From Megamerina dolium (Eukaryota; Arthropoda; Insecta; Diptera; Megamerinidae): DNA of 64,000 nucleotides. Location: the NCBI GenBank assembly GCA_963854835.1, contig OY978530.1:23072937-23136936 (forward strand), read 5' to 3'. Below the pieces are notes generated by a model. The model was given only the letters and a program-made list of their open reading frames with translations, was not told the DNA's origin and ran no database searches. The translations under genes and the position numbers were made by a program. Each line of letters starts with the position of its first letter. The stretch's first letter is position 1. This document shows positions 32,939-43,949 of this stretch, in pieces.

Positions 32939-33207
32939 TGTATTCTAACAATTTTTAATGCCACATGTGTCATCTTCTTTGCATATGCTACTACCCTTTT
33001 GGGGTGTCCGAGTTTACCACTCTATGGACTAACAGCAAGCTAATAAACTTCAGGATTCTACGTCTGTTGTATGCTTTATAGTCAAGCTTAGATTCGTCTT
33101 TATGAATACAATATATATATATATAGATAACTAGGATTGCTTAGATTATGTAATAGAAATAAGGTTTACATAGTAAGTAGTAACGGGTAATAATAATAAA
33201 TTGAATG
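32939..33207. repeat. LTR-like repeat (TGTATTC...GAAT), related in inverted orientation to 50,841-51,215
   Basis: Starts TGTATTCTAA and shares long stretches with the reverse complement of 50,841-51,215 (AATGCCACATGTGTCATC, AGCAAGCTAATAAACTT, TGTATGCTTT-TAGTCAAGC, AGTAACGGGTAATAATAATA). About 265 bp; about 100 bp shorter than the other copy. Probably a solo LTR. Confidence 0.6.
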
Positions 33208-33315
33208 AGCTTAACCGAGTGCTCTACAACAGTGATCTTGTAATACCAGGGAGGGTTATGAAGATTTGGAAACAAGAAACAAGAAGTTTCTCCCGGAATA
33301 TTTTTAGGTGAGACA

Positions 33316-33900
33316 TTGAGATGTATCACAAATATTCAAGTTTGTGTATCAATATTGTATACAAATACGAAATGGTATAATGTTAGAAACGATTTGAGAG
33401 TTAATATGATTAAATTTAATCATCTGGAGAATATAGAGTATGATACAGTTTGTAAAATAAATAGCTTTAGGGAAAAGAGTAACTACGAGAGAGTTACTAA
33501 AATAGTAAAAACAGTGATGTTAGGTTCAACCCTGAATATTGAAGAAAGAAAATCCATGGAAGATATTTTCAAGTCATTTGACGATTTGTTTTATCGTACA
33601 TAACTGGTATAAAGCACACAATACCAGTAAAAACAGACCAGACCTATCAATTAAAGACAATACAGGTTACCGGAAGTGCATAAAGAAGAAATCAATAGGT
33701 AGGTAAATAAAATGTTGGATGATGAAATAATTGTTCCCAGTTCTTCCCCATGGAATTCTCCAATAATTGTAGTTCCAAAGAAGGCGGGAAGCGATGGAAA
33801 AAAGAAATGGAGGCTAGTTGTCATTTCAGAAAATTGAACGATGCCACAGGTTTTTCTTATTCCAAGTATCGATGAAATATTGGATCATCCACAGCAATCA
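33316..33900 (+). pseudogene. Second degenerate gypsy RT fragment
   Basis: From about 33,550 the frames read MEDIFKSFDDLFYRT, then EEINR-type linker, NKMLDDEIIVPSSSPWNSPIIVVPKKAGSDGKKKWRLVV, the N-terminal RT motif of the 17.6/297 kind, and IPSIDEILD. It stops at 33,900. The sequence 33,316-33,550 is open but I do not recognise it. Confidence 0.78.
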
Positions 33901-34264
33901 TCACAACGTCGCAGTCCATTGGCATTACCACCCCGTCTATTCATTTTATAGTCCTTCGAGCCGGATCGGCTCTCAACGTTGGTAAGATATTGTCTTGCCC
34001 AGAGTTAGATGGATGGAGTTAGTAAAATTTTCATGCATATTAAAATCAGAAAGTTTGAAGTATTGCTGATTTTGTGTGCTTATGGCAGACAGATGTTCAT
34101 GTAAATATAACGATCAGTACATAATCGATTGTTTGTTGCTTGCTTACGGCAATTATATACTTCTACATTTGCATGCATTTCCGCTACGCAATAATTTCTA
34201 GTAAAAGTGGAAAAACAAAAAAAAAGTTCTTGCAACTACGTTGTTTTTTTTTTATTATATATTA
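33901..34264. other. No gene seen; possible BEL-leader motif
   Basis: AT-rich filler. At 33,950-33,985 the words GTCCTTCGAGCCGGAT recall BEL/Pao leaders, but nothing around supports an element. Confidence 0.3.
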
Positions 34265-34974
34265 TTGGATCTATAACTTAATTCGTGCGGTTTGCTAAGA
34301 GATGGCGTAACTTGATTATTATTCCATCGTTCCAATATTACGAACATGCATTGGAAAGCTACTGTCATTGTGCGTCTTTTTCAGTATATGTCATTCATTT
34401 GAAACGTAAAAAAAAACAATTTTTTTCACTCAAATATGTCGAATTTTGCGCCTGAAAAAGTGTTTTTGAATCCGAGAGACGTTAAAAGGCGATTTTGCAT
34501 GTCCGAAATGCTGCTGAAACGCCACAAAAATAAGTCAACGCTACCGAACACAATTAATCCGTTTGAAGAGAGCAGTAGCCGAAAAAAGCCCGGAATATGC
34601 GACCAGACATGAGTCCATAACTTTCCATCATAACAATGCTCGGCCTCATGTTGCAACACCGGTCAAAAACTATTTGGAAAACAGCGGCAGGGAAGTTTTG
34701 GCTTACACGCCTTATAGGCTAGACCTTGCCCCGTCTGACTACCATCACTGAAATAAGGTCCACATCAGAACAGTGTATTAAAAATTGGCTTGATTCATTC
34801 TTGGCCGCCAAGCCGGTGCAGTTTTTTTGGGATGGAATCCACAAATTGGCAGAAAGATGGGAAAAAGTCATAGCTTCAGATGGGCAATACTTTGAATAAT
34901 ACTAGTGTACATGTTTTTCTTAAATAAACGTAAAAATTTTGAAAAAAAGCGCACGAATTAAGTTATAGATCCAA
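34265..34974 (+). mobile_element. Mariner deletion derivative with perfect 25-bp inverted repeats
   Basis: The ends start TTGGATCTATAAC and match perfectly over 25 bp in inverted orientation, with TA on both sides. Internally only the first about 25 and last about 110 codons of a transposase remain, so it is a 710-bp non-autonomous derivative of an about 1.3-kb element. Confidence 0.9.
34437..34900 (+). pseudogene. Mariner transposase, internally deleted
   Basis: MSNFAPEKVFLNPRD at 34,437 is the mariner N-terminus. After a deletion the frame 34,563-34,751 reads SPEYATRHESITFHHNNARPHVATPVKNYLE and LAYTPYRLDLAPSDYHH. The second catalytic position (HDNARPH in the family) is HNNARPH, Asp to Asn, and LAPSDYH holds the third, mariner-type Asp. 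Beyond the stop the remainder reads KPVQFFWDGIHKLAERWEKVIASDGQYFE across frames. No helix-turn-helix remains. Confidence 0.9.
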
Positions 34975-34979
34975 TACTG

Positions 34980-35620
34980 TATGTTGTAATTATAAGGGCT
35001 TTTAGGTGGTACTACGTGCCCTATAACTGCCTTATACTCAGGCTAGTTACCAAACAGCCAATAAGAAGAACATCTCGGTTCGTTCTTTTCATTTTTTTTG
35101 TCATTGCCATTACATGGATATTCCCTTTACTTTTGGGTATTATTAATACATTTTCTCTTTCGCGGTACATTACTTACACACATATCTTACATTGCATTTT
35201 GTTACTGGTGTTCCACCAAAGCAAACTAACAAAAGCAATTTATACTTTTATATACATATTTGCATTCGTCAAACTACATTAACAGATTCTATGAGAGGGG
35301 CACTCGTGGTGAAAAATCCACTATACCTTTAATACATTATTTTTGTTTAAAAGAAACATACCAATTATAAATCATACAACCACGTTGGTGTATTATATTG
35401 CATCTCGTTTTTAATTATTTCAATAATTATTTTGTTATTATATAATTACATGGGCATTATACATGGAACTACGTACATTATAATTGCCTAGTATAATTCA
35501 ATACTCGATAATATACGGGCTAAATACTTATCGTACAGCCATTACTATACCATTTTGGTTCTATAAGTTTTTTTTGTTTATCATTGCCTTCATACACTAT
35601 TCCTTACATTTGTGTATTAT
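34980..35620. other. AT-rich DNA with diverged repeats, left of SINE copy 3
   Basis: No gene. Words around 35,090-35,185 (TTTTTTGTCATTGCC, TACTTTTGGGTATTATTA, TTCTCTTTCGCGGTA) recur in the same order at 35,570-35,630 and, after the SINE, at 35,998-36,030. This suggests an old duplication about 480 bp apart. Confidence 0.45.
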
Positions 35621-35630
35621 ATTCTCTCTC

Positions 35631-35997
35631 AGGGTGCCGTAGCTCAGTGGTTAGTGTGTTCGCCTTCTGATCTGTAGGTCGTGGTTCAATACCCGGCTGA
35701 TGCATAACAAATTTAATATCGAAAAGATTTTTCTTTCGAACGGTACCCACCTGTCTGCAATCAATTGGCAATTCTTCCGACAATAACAACTTGCCATGAA
35801 AAAGCTTCTAAAAAAAACTCTGTGACAAAGCTCAGAAAAAGTGATGTCACAAGTGTTCTGCCGTTCGGAACCGGCTAAAATAAGTAGGTCCATTCTAATA
35901 CTGTCCAAAATTTAAGACGCACAACAGTAATGGAAGAGAAGCTCGGATAATGAGCCCTTTGGGGCTTTAAGTGCCACATATTTAATTTTTTTTTTTA
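35631..35997 (+). mobile_element. tRNA-derived SINE, copy 3, with 10-bp target duplication
   Basis: Flanked by ATTCTCTCTC (35,621-35,630 and 35,998-36,007). Head, body and T-run tail match copy 2 closely. Inserted in the AT-rich diverged repeat. Confidence 0.95.
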
Positions 35998-36007
35998 ATT
36001 CTCTCTC

Positions 36008-36624
36008 TCGCGCGGTAATTTACATACGCTCATTCTCACGCACTTGTTCCAGTGTGTGAATATTAAAATACTCATTAGAGGTTACAAAAATATTAATATT
36101 ACATATTACAAACACTAATATTCTAAAACTTATATGCTCACATACTCTTCCCCTTATAATCGCTGGATCTTTATATGTACTGATACTCAGTACTCTCCCT
36201 CTCTTTATAATAGGAGACAGCGAAAATAAGGAGTACAGTATTTCTAGATATTGAAGTGTGCGTTACACCATAAGCACTGATTAGTCAAGTTTGTGGAAAT
36301 ACTTTCCCTCGCTTTACATAGTGTATAAATACATTCATATATAAAATTGATATTTATATTTATCTATTGCATTTAAAATTGGGATATAAAATATAAAACA
36401 GGATAACAGAGATCAATAAAGCGTTTATTGATAACTGCGTCTATTATCCCCTCCTCTGGTTCTCATTCGCAATTTTTATACTTACAGTATAAAGTTGCAA
36501 TAACCTTTGTTGTTTAGCAAGTTACTTGTATGTAATTATTAAGGTAAGTATTAAGGCTATTTAATCTTTTTGCACAATTGGACAGTGTTACGCAATTTGC
36601 TTTACGCTCACTGTATTGTACATA
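36008..36624. other. AT-rich DNA, no gene seen
   Basis: Contains a polyadenylation-like AATAAAGCG near 36,416 followed by TTATCCCCTCCTCTGG, which could be an LTR end, but no partner was found. Confidence 0.35.
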
Positions 36625-38274
36625 CAGTGGCTCACAGCTTATTTCGTACAGTGTATATATTTTTATGTACATGGCTGTAACATCGAAACTAAAAAACTTA
36701 TCGATAAGTTTTGAATGTAGATGTCTGTGTATGTGTTTAGTAAACCTAATAAGAAAACGGGGAACCCCAAAAATTTTTCTTTTTGTTATGCAAGAGAGAA
36801 AAACTATTGATCAGCTGATTTTCAGCTCACATCTTATTTCGTACACAAACTTCAATGTAGGTAAGTTTCATTCTGCCGCGCAGTTACAAAGTTTTTTTGA
36901 ATTGTATGAGTTTTTGGACCTTTTTAACTATTATAACAATTTTTATTATTATTATTTTAAATAGTTAAAGTGCTGTAAATTAAACATTTAGCTTTATGGG
37001 TCATCGTACAACGATGGAACAGCGTAAACTGGTAATTAACCATTTTAGGAAAGGTCAGAGTGTGCAAAAAATTGCTGAAATGACAAATTTAAGTGCCTCA
37101 ACTGTCCAATACATCATTCAACGCTTCGTTCGCGAAAATCGGTTGGAGAACAAGGGCAGAGAAGCACCTAATAAGATTTTCAACGCATCAGACGAGCGTT
37201 ATATTGTACGAAAAATTAAGAAAAATCCAAAGTTAGCCGCTCCGAAGTTGGCTGCAGAGGTTCAGCGTGAAATAGGAAAATCATCCAGTGCTGAAACTGT
37301 CCGACGTGTGCTGCGCAATCATGACTTGAACGGTCGAGTAGCCCGAAAGAAACCATTCATTTCGAAAATGAATATACAACGCCGACTTGACTTCGCCAAA
37401 GAGCATATTATTAATACTCCTGCGTTCTGGAATACCGTTATTTTCGCGGATGAGTCTAAGTTTAATATTTTTGGCTCGGACGGAATGTCATATGTTTGGC
37501 GTAAAGCTAATACCGAGCTAAACAAGGAGAACCTTAAGCCCACAGTGAAGCATGGTGGCGGTAGCGTGATGGTTTGGGCCTGTATGTCAGCAGCCGGAGT
37601 AGGTGAATTGGTTTTTATTGAGGGAACAATGGACAAAATGAAGTACCTCGAGATTCTGAAAAACAATTTACTTCAAAGTGCAGACAAACTGGGTTTGCGG
37701 GAAGAATTTCGGTACTACCAAGATAATGACCCAAAACATAAATCTGGGATTGTGCAATCTTGGCTTATTTGGAACTGCCCACACTTGATGTCTCCACCAC
37801 CACAGTCACCTGACATGAATGTGATTGAAAATCTTTGGTCTATTTTGGACAATAAAATAAGAACACACAAGATTTCTAATAAGCAAGACCTAAAGAAGGT
37901 ACTGATGGAAGAATGGAAAAAAATCACACCAGACATCACTCAAAAATTGGTGGATTCAATGCCAAATAGACTCCAGGCTGTCATTAACGCTAAGGGAGCC
38001 AACTAAATATTAAAATCAACTTACTTTGTTTTTAGTTTGAACTTAAAGAGACTGTACGAAATAAGCTGTGACATGAATTTTCCTATTTTTTTCTTATTTT
38101 ATTTTTTTATAGTGTCAAACACTAAAATTTTGAAAAAGTAAATTTTGGAAAATAAAAAACAAACCTTCCTTTCTAAAATGGCATTTATATTTTGTTCAAA
38201 TTTTTGCTATATTAGGAATTACGACTGCAGCAATTTTTAAACTGTCACTGTACGAAATAAGCTGGGAGCCACTG
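36625..38274 (+). mobile_element. Tc1-like transposon copy 2, complete with intact transposase
   Basis: 1,650 bp between TA dinucleotides; ends start CAGTGGCTC. Outer motif CAGCTTATTTCGTACAGT and inner motif CATCTTATTTCGTACACA at the left (about 36,632 and 36,829), mirrored at the right (about 38,052 and 38,250). All parts of an autonomous Tc1-family element are present. Confidence 0.95.
36996..38006 (+). CDS. Tc1-like DD34E transposase (intact)
   Basis: 336 residues, the usual length for Tc1 transposases. N-terminal paired helix-turn-helix: RKLVINHFRKGQSVQKIAEMT (11-30) and a second unit at about 65-115, joined by a basic stretch. Catalytic residues: D152 in ADESKF, D243 in YYQDNDPKH and E278 in NVIENLW, with 34 residues between the last two. 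Glycine-rich GGGSVMVWACMS at 187-198. It would bind the inverted repeats and cut and paste the element into TA. Compared with copies 1 and 3 it has Gln24 for Arg and Ala81 for Ser, and a shorter C-terminus (NAKGAN instead of NAKGCHTKY) due to a small change at 37,995. A leader of 370 bp precedes the ATG. Confidence 0.95.
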   Translation: MGHRTTMEQRKLVINHFRKGQSVQKIAEMTNLSASTVQYIIQRFVRENRLENKGREAPNKIFNASDERYIVRKIKKNPKLAAPKLAAEVQREIGKSSSAETVRRVLRNHDLNGRVARKKPFISKMNIQRRLDFAKEHIINTPAFWNTVIFADESKFNIFGSDGMSYVWRKANTELNKENLKPTVKHGGGSVMVWACMSAAGVGELVFIEGTMDKMKYLEILKNNLLQSADKLGLREEFRYYQDNDPKHKSGIVQSWLIWNCPHLMSPPPQSPDMNVIENLWSILDNKIRTHKISNKQDLKKVLMEEWKKITPDITQKLVDSMPNRLQAVINAKGAN

Positions 38275-39102
38275 TATATTAAGCACACGAACTTGGTATT
38301 GCTCTATTTACTATTTTTGTTTTTCTTATCTATATGGTATAAGCATTAACGCATATATATTGGCACATTGACATATAACAATTAGATTATCTGAATCTAC
38401 CAGCATTTGATATTACATATCAATATTGTAGCCAATAATAAAAACCTTTAATCAATATTGAATAATAATATTTAATAATAAGTATTTACATTTACTTAAG
38501 TTTGCTTAACCATCGATAGGCAAAAACAAGTAAATCAATATATTCCGGCACATTTACTTAGTGGCATCTGTTTATGAACAACAATACCATTTTGTTTGTT
38601 TTGCTTATCTACGTAAGCTATAACAACAATATCACATAAGATCTTACCTACCAAAATCGTATTAAATTGCTATTTTACGTCTTCTTAGCAAGTAACAACA
38701 AACACACAAGAACATTTATAAAATTTTGGAGGTATTTTCTATGGTGACATTTTTTTTTTTTCTTACATTTACTCCGCATTTGTAAGTTTCAGAATTCGCT
38801 GCCTCTCTCTCTCAATATTTACAATAATTATTCTGATAATTGTGATCACTAATGATTGCAATATTGGATTTCACACCTCTTGTATTGTGTTCCTTTAATT
38901 GCATTGACTTCACATACATAAGATAGAACATTAGAGCACCTCAATTGATTTTCGTGACTTATTACATATATGATCAAGTTATACTAAATAAATCATTGCG
39001 GCTCAATTATTTCTTTTTTTCTTTCCTGATTTATAACATAAATCATTACGTTATAATAAGTGGATCATTGCGAGTAATTATAAATGATTACATTTAAATA
39101 CT
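38275..39102. other. AT-rich DNA, no gene seen
   Basis: Words such as TACTATTTTTGTTTTTCTTATCTA (38,313 region) recur in altered form at about 38,590, as in 35.0-36.0 kb, suggesting old diverged repeats. No ORF of interest. Confidence 0.35.
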
Positions 39103-40012
39103 TAAATACTTACTTACTTACTTATGTGGCCATAACAACCGAATATCGATTTAGGCCGAAAATAACATGCCTCGCCAGCCATCTCTGTTCTTCGCTAGCT
39201 GGCGCCAGTTAGAAATTCCAAGCGCCGTCAGGTTCTCCAGTACTTGGTCTTTCCACCGGAGGTTTGATCTTCCTCTTCTGCGTCGTCCTCCAGCGGGTTC
39301 CGAATATAACACCTTCTTAGCTGGAGCGTGTTCTTCCATTCGCTCGACATGACCTAGCCAGCGCAGCCGCTGGATTTTGATGCGCTTTACTATGTCAATA
39401 TCGGCATATAGCTCGTACAGCTCATGGTTGTACCTTATTCGGTACTCGCCACCAACGCAAATAGGTCCAAAGATCCTGCGTAGGACTTTTCTCTCGAAAA
39501 CTCCAAGCATTCGCTCATCCGAGATGGAAATTGTCCAGGCTTCAGCGCCATATGTTAGGACAGGCATGATGAGAGACTTGTAGAGTGTAGTTTTCGTTCT
39601 TCGAGAGAGGGCTCGACTTTTCAATTGCTTACTCAGCCCAAAGTAACACCTGTTAGCAAGAGTTATCCTACGCATGATCTCCAAGCTGACGTCATTACTG
39701 CTGTTAATGCTGGTTCCAAGATAGACAAAGTCCCTTACTACTTCAAAAGCGTAGTTGTCAACAGTGACGTGCTGTCCAAGACGCCGGGACTCTTTGTTTG
39801 TTGACACTAGATACTTCGTCTTGCCCTCGTTCACCGTGAGACCCATCCGACGCGACTCTCTTTCCAACTCTGAGAATGCTGCACTGACTGCTCGCGTGTT
39901 CATGCCGATTATGTCAATATCGTCGGCATACGCTAACAGCACGACACTTTTGTTGAAGATAGTGCCATTATGTCGTAGATCAGCAGCTCGTATTATTTTC
40001 TCCATAATAAGT
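39103..40012 (-). mobile_element. RTE-like LINE copy E, 5'-truncated, with target duplication
   Basis: TACTTAAATA occurs just before the 3' tail (about 39,101-39,110) and just after the truncated end (about 40,010). The 3' tail on the minus strand is a run of AAGT units. Only the last third of the coding region is present. Confidence 0.88.
39151..40005 (-). pseudogene. RTE-like RT palm and C-terminus (copy E, open but truncated)
   Basis: 284 codons open from [21 protein letters not shown] (about 23-33, catalytic), [62 protein letters not shown] and GRRRRGRSNLRWKDQ. All positions agree with copy C. It lacks the fingers, the first palm Asp and the endonuclease, so it is inert despite the open frame. 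The start Met is just an internal residue. Confidence 0.9.
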
Positions 40013-40600
40013 ACTTAAATAACTTAATTATAATTACATTCACTTTGCGTTGTGAGTGTGATTATCATTCAACTCTTTCAAGTTGGGACAAAACGATACG
40101 GTGACTAATTTAAATTTATCAAATTCTATACGTTTAATACGCGGGCATCCTGCCAACAGGCTTAGCTTAAATACAGGCTTAGCTTAAATAGAAATTACGT
40201 CACTTTATCGAGCATCTGATATCCAAACAGCAAGTCGATCCTAAGTCGTTTTCACTTATTATTTTTTTTTCCCCTCTTCCTGCTACTATAATTATACAAA
40301 TTACGTGAAGTTAGCAGTTTTCAACGGTTTTTACGGCACTCTTGAGTTGTATTGTATTTCTCACAGAGCAATTTTCCGATTGCTTTTACACTCTATTTGG
40401 ATCTGTAATTCTACGAATTACTCAAGCTCGAATTTTCAAATTCTTTTTCTTCGGCATTTTGATTTATATTGTATTTCTACGAATTGCTGGAAGTTTCGAC
40501 TTTTCCATATTCCAATAATCCGAAACCAATACATTTCGGATTAATCTTCTCGTTCCAGGAGAAATTTTTTTGATGGTGATGCATGCAACTTTCATGTTGG
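40013..40600. other. AT-rich DNA, no gene seen
   Basis: Contains a short direct repeat (GCTTAGCTTAAATA twice near 40,160). I see nothing else. Confidence 0.4.
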
Positions 40601-40628
40601 AAAGTTATGCTACCCGTTATGTAGGAGT

Positions 40629-41036
40629 ATGCACTCCCTCCGACAATGTGAAAAATTTTCTTCATTTACAGTGGACGTGAAAATTTGCGTTAACTGCTTG
40701 ACAACTTCGCATACTCTTGCAGAGTGTCACAGCCATTTTTCTTGCCGTTTTTTTAGAAAACGGCACCACTCCCTACTGCACCGAAAGAAGCAAAGAGCAA
40801 AAATGAGATGTAATTCCCCAAAATCTTCCTGTACAATAAAGATGCAACTCCTGTCAGAGATGGGGACACCTCGATCGACATTTCGACCAATGACATGGGC
40901 AGAACACTTGATGTCTAATCAGCACTTCCCGAAAAGGCATCGTTCAGTAAATGATAGAAGGTCTAAAAGTTGTCAAGGAATTTCGCCAATTTCGCGCAAT
41001 ACAGGGCTCTCGAAATTACTGTTGCGGAAATTTTAA
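40629..41036 (+). pseudogene. BEL/Pao gag zinc-knuckle remnant
   Basis: The ORF reads CEKFSSFTVDVKICVNCLTTSHTLAECHSHFSCRFFRKRHHSLLHRKK, the double knuckle that ends HHxLLH in BEL/Pao Gag, with one Cys replaced by Phe in the second (CRFF). The rest (to 41,036) is basic and not recognisable. Just after it, CAATGTGGCCCGGACATACTG at 41,042 may be a 3' LTR boundary, which would mean that protease and pol were deleted. Confidence 0.65.
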
Positions 41037-41039
41037 TGT

Positions 41040-42610
41040 GACAATGTGGCCCGGACATACTGACCGGAGCCACCCCCACATTATGTAGCAACGTTTTTGT
41101 TAGATTCTTTGAATCTGACCCTCATACACATCTCTCTCTCTCTCTCTGTCATTTTGTTCAGTTATCCTAACCGACTTTTCAATTGGTCGAATTCTACGAA
41201 TCGTTGATGAAACTATGTACTGGCATAGATGGCATGCGTATGAAGATTCCCAGTTTCCCACTGTTTGCTACATTTTCATGAACACAGCGAACTATCGTGC
41301 TATCATAACCCCGAATTTCATTCAAACGTTTTCAATTCAGGCAATACAGCCAATTATACATCCTTATTTTTTCTTTCGTGCTTTACGAGCAAAGTATGGA
41401 TAAATTTCTGCACACTGTACATACGAGTCTTTTCAGGGCCATACCGGTCAAACGTAACATTTTATTGCTGCTGATACTTGGTTCGTGTTAGGGCAGCAGA
41501 ATTTCATCTTCGAGACTCATTGACATGAGGTCTCGCGCACCCAAATTATGTTCTAACAAATCTAGTGTTCGACACTGATTTATCATGGCACACTATCAAC
41601 TCGACCTTCCAGTTTGGTTTGTCAACTATGTTGACTTATCATTCGTATATATCCGGTCACGACCAGGATTTGCTCTTATACTTTCTACATACCCTTCTAT
41701 CTATGATAGAACGACGAAACACGTTAAGAGGCTACAAAATAGTTATTTGGAAATCCTAGCAAAAGTTACTGGTTAAAACAACTTTAACTCAACGTTCAAC
41801 ATTCCAATGCATCTTATCTCTCCCGAAATACTGTTACTCAATTGTTTGTCGAACATCACTAATGTACCTCTCTGCTTCCAGCACTCAATGAAGAGGTCGA
41901 CTGACATTCCAAAAGTACTAAGCATTCCGTTCACGGTTCCAGATGAGCGGAAACTGCTTCCGGAATATGAGTACGATAATAAATTATATCATATGCACAC
42001 ACAATTTCTAGCTGCGATATTCCTCTAATTCGCCTCTCTGTACTTTTTTCATATTTAATGCAAATTTTCGAGACCATCCAATGTCCGTGTCACATTTGTC
42101 TTAACCGTTTATGGCGACAGACAATTTTGGCTATCCTGCCAATCTCACATAATTTTCTTTCACTTTCGTGCTTTACGAGACGAAAGTAGAAAATATATAT
42201 GGACTGTATGCAAGGAAATGAATCATTCAGACCAGAACATAACCTGCAGTAGCAGCCTATTCGACTGTGACTAGTACCAAGACATATTATACTTAAATTC
42301 TCTACAAACCTTTCTATCTACGACAGAAGAAAAAGTATGCATTAAGTTAAGGATTATCTTTTTGGAAAAGACTCTATTCTGGACATAAGCATGCTCACAA
42401 GTCGAATCCTTTCAAGGTGAGTGAGCGGGCGATCTGGCATCACCAATTATGACAGTTCTCCACTCACTTCTACCACTCCCTAATTTTCCGCGTTCTCTCT
42501 CTCGTTCTCATTTTTTTCCGGTTCTTTTTGGAGTTTTTCGGTCTACCTTAATTAGTATAGTTTCAGTGCGCGATTTACATCTTTTGTCGATATAAATATT
42601 ACTACTATAT
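41040..42610. repeat. Unrecognised region with an internal diverged duplication
   Basis: The block 41,310-41,790 is echoed at 42,080-42,385: CTTTCGTGCTTTACGAG (41,372 and 42,164), ACTTTCTACATACCCTTCTATCTA against ATTCTCTACAAACCTTTCTATCTA (41,680 and 42,290), then GTTATTTGGAAATCC against TCTTTTTGGAAAAGA. The second copy is about 180 bp shorter. A (CT)n run lies at 41,130. No protein recognised. Confidence 0.5.
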
Positions 42611-42611
42611 A

Positions 42612-42945
42612 TAGGTGTAGTAAAAAGAAATATTTTTCCAACAGATGGCTTTAGTAATCTGTATCTCGCGTTTTATAAGTATTGTTTGAGCACGCGCCTA
42701 AAAATGTAAATAGTGTTTATGGTCCTGATACTGTAACAGCCGATCAGAATTTTGGTTTCGTCGATTCCGTTCCGGTAATTTTGATGTCAAAGATGCACCA
42801 CGCCCTAGAATCGGCGAGTCTGACCATCATGTAAGCACTGTTTCTATTGCCCAGGAGGTAAACATTGCACAAAAAACCGTTTGGAACTATTTAAATAAGG
42901 CTGGATACAAACTCGATGTATGGGTACCACACGAGTTAACGCAAA
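42612..42945 (+). pseudogene. Mariner fragment (N-terminal transposase)
   Basis: From about 42,755 the frame reads WFRRFRSGNFDVKDAPRPRIGESDHHVSTVSIAQEVNIAQKTVWNYL, then [16 protein letters not shown]. This is the second helix-turn-helix region and the WVPHEL motif of mariner transposases. TATAGGTGTAGTAAAAAG near 42,612 could be the inverted-repeat end. It is cut by the following (TA)n. Confidence 0.85.
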
Positions 42946-42987
42946 AATACATTTATATACATATATACATATACATATATACATATA

Positions 42988-43041
<54 letters not shown>
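42946..43041. repeat. (TA)n microsatellite, left of RTE copy F
   Basis: About 95 bp of TA/TACA repeats. Confidence 0.97.
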
Positions 43042-43937
<896 letters not shown>

Positions 43938-43949
43938 TATACGCGAACA

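Noticed and set aside
29086..33000. Possible env-bearing endogenous retrovirus (gypsy errantivirus)
   Set aside because: Only gag, protease, RT and RNase H remnants are seen; no signal peptide, transmembrane or furin-type env region was found downstream.
35016..35282. Hydrophobic 88-codon ORF that could be a small membrane protein
   Set aside because: AT-rich DNA gives Phe/Ile/Leu-rich readings. It lies in a diverged repeat and has no recognisable family.
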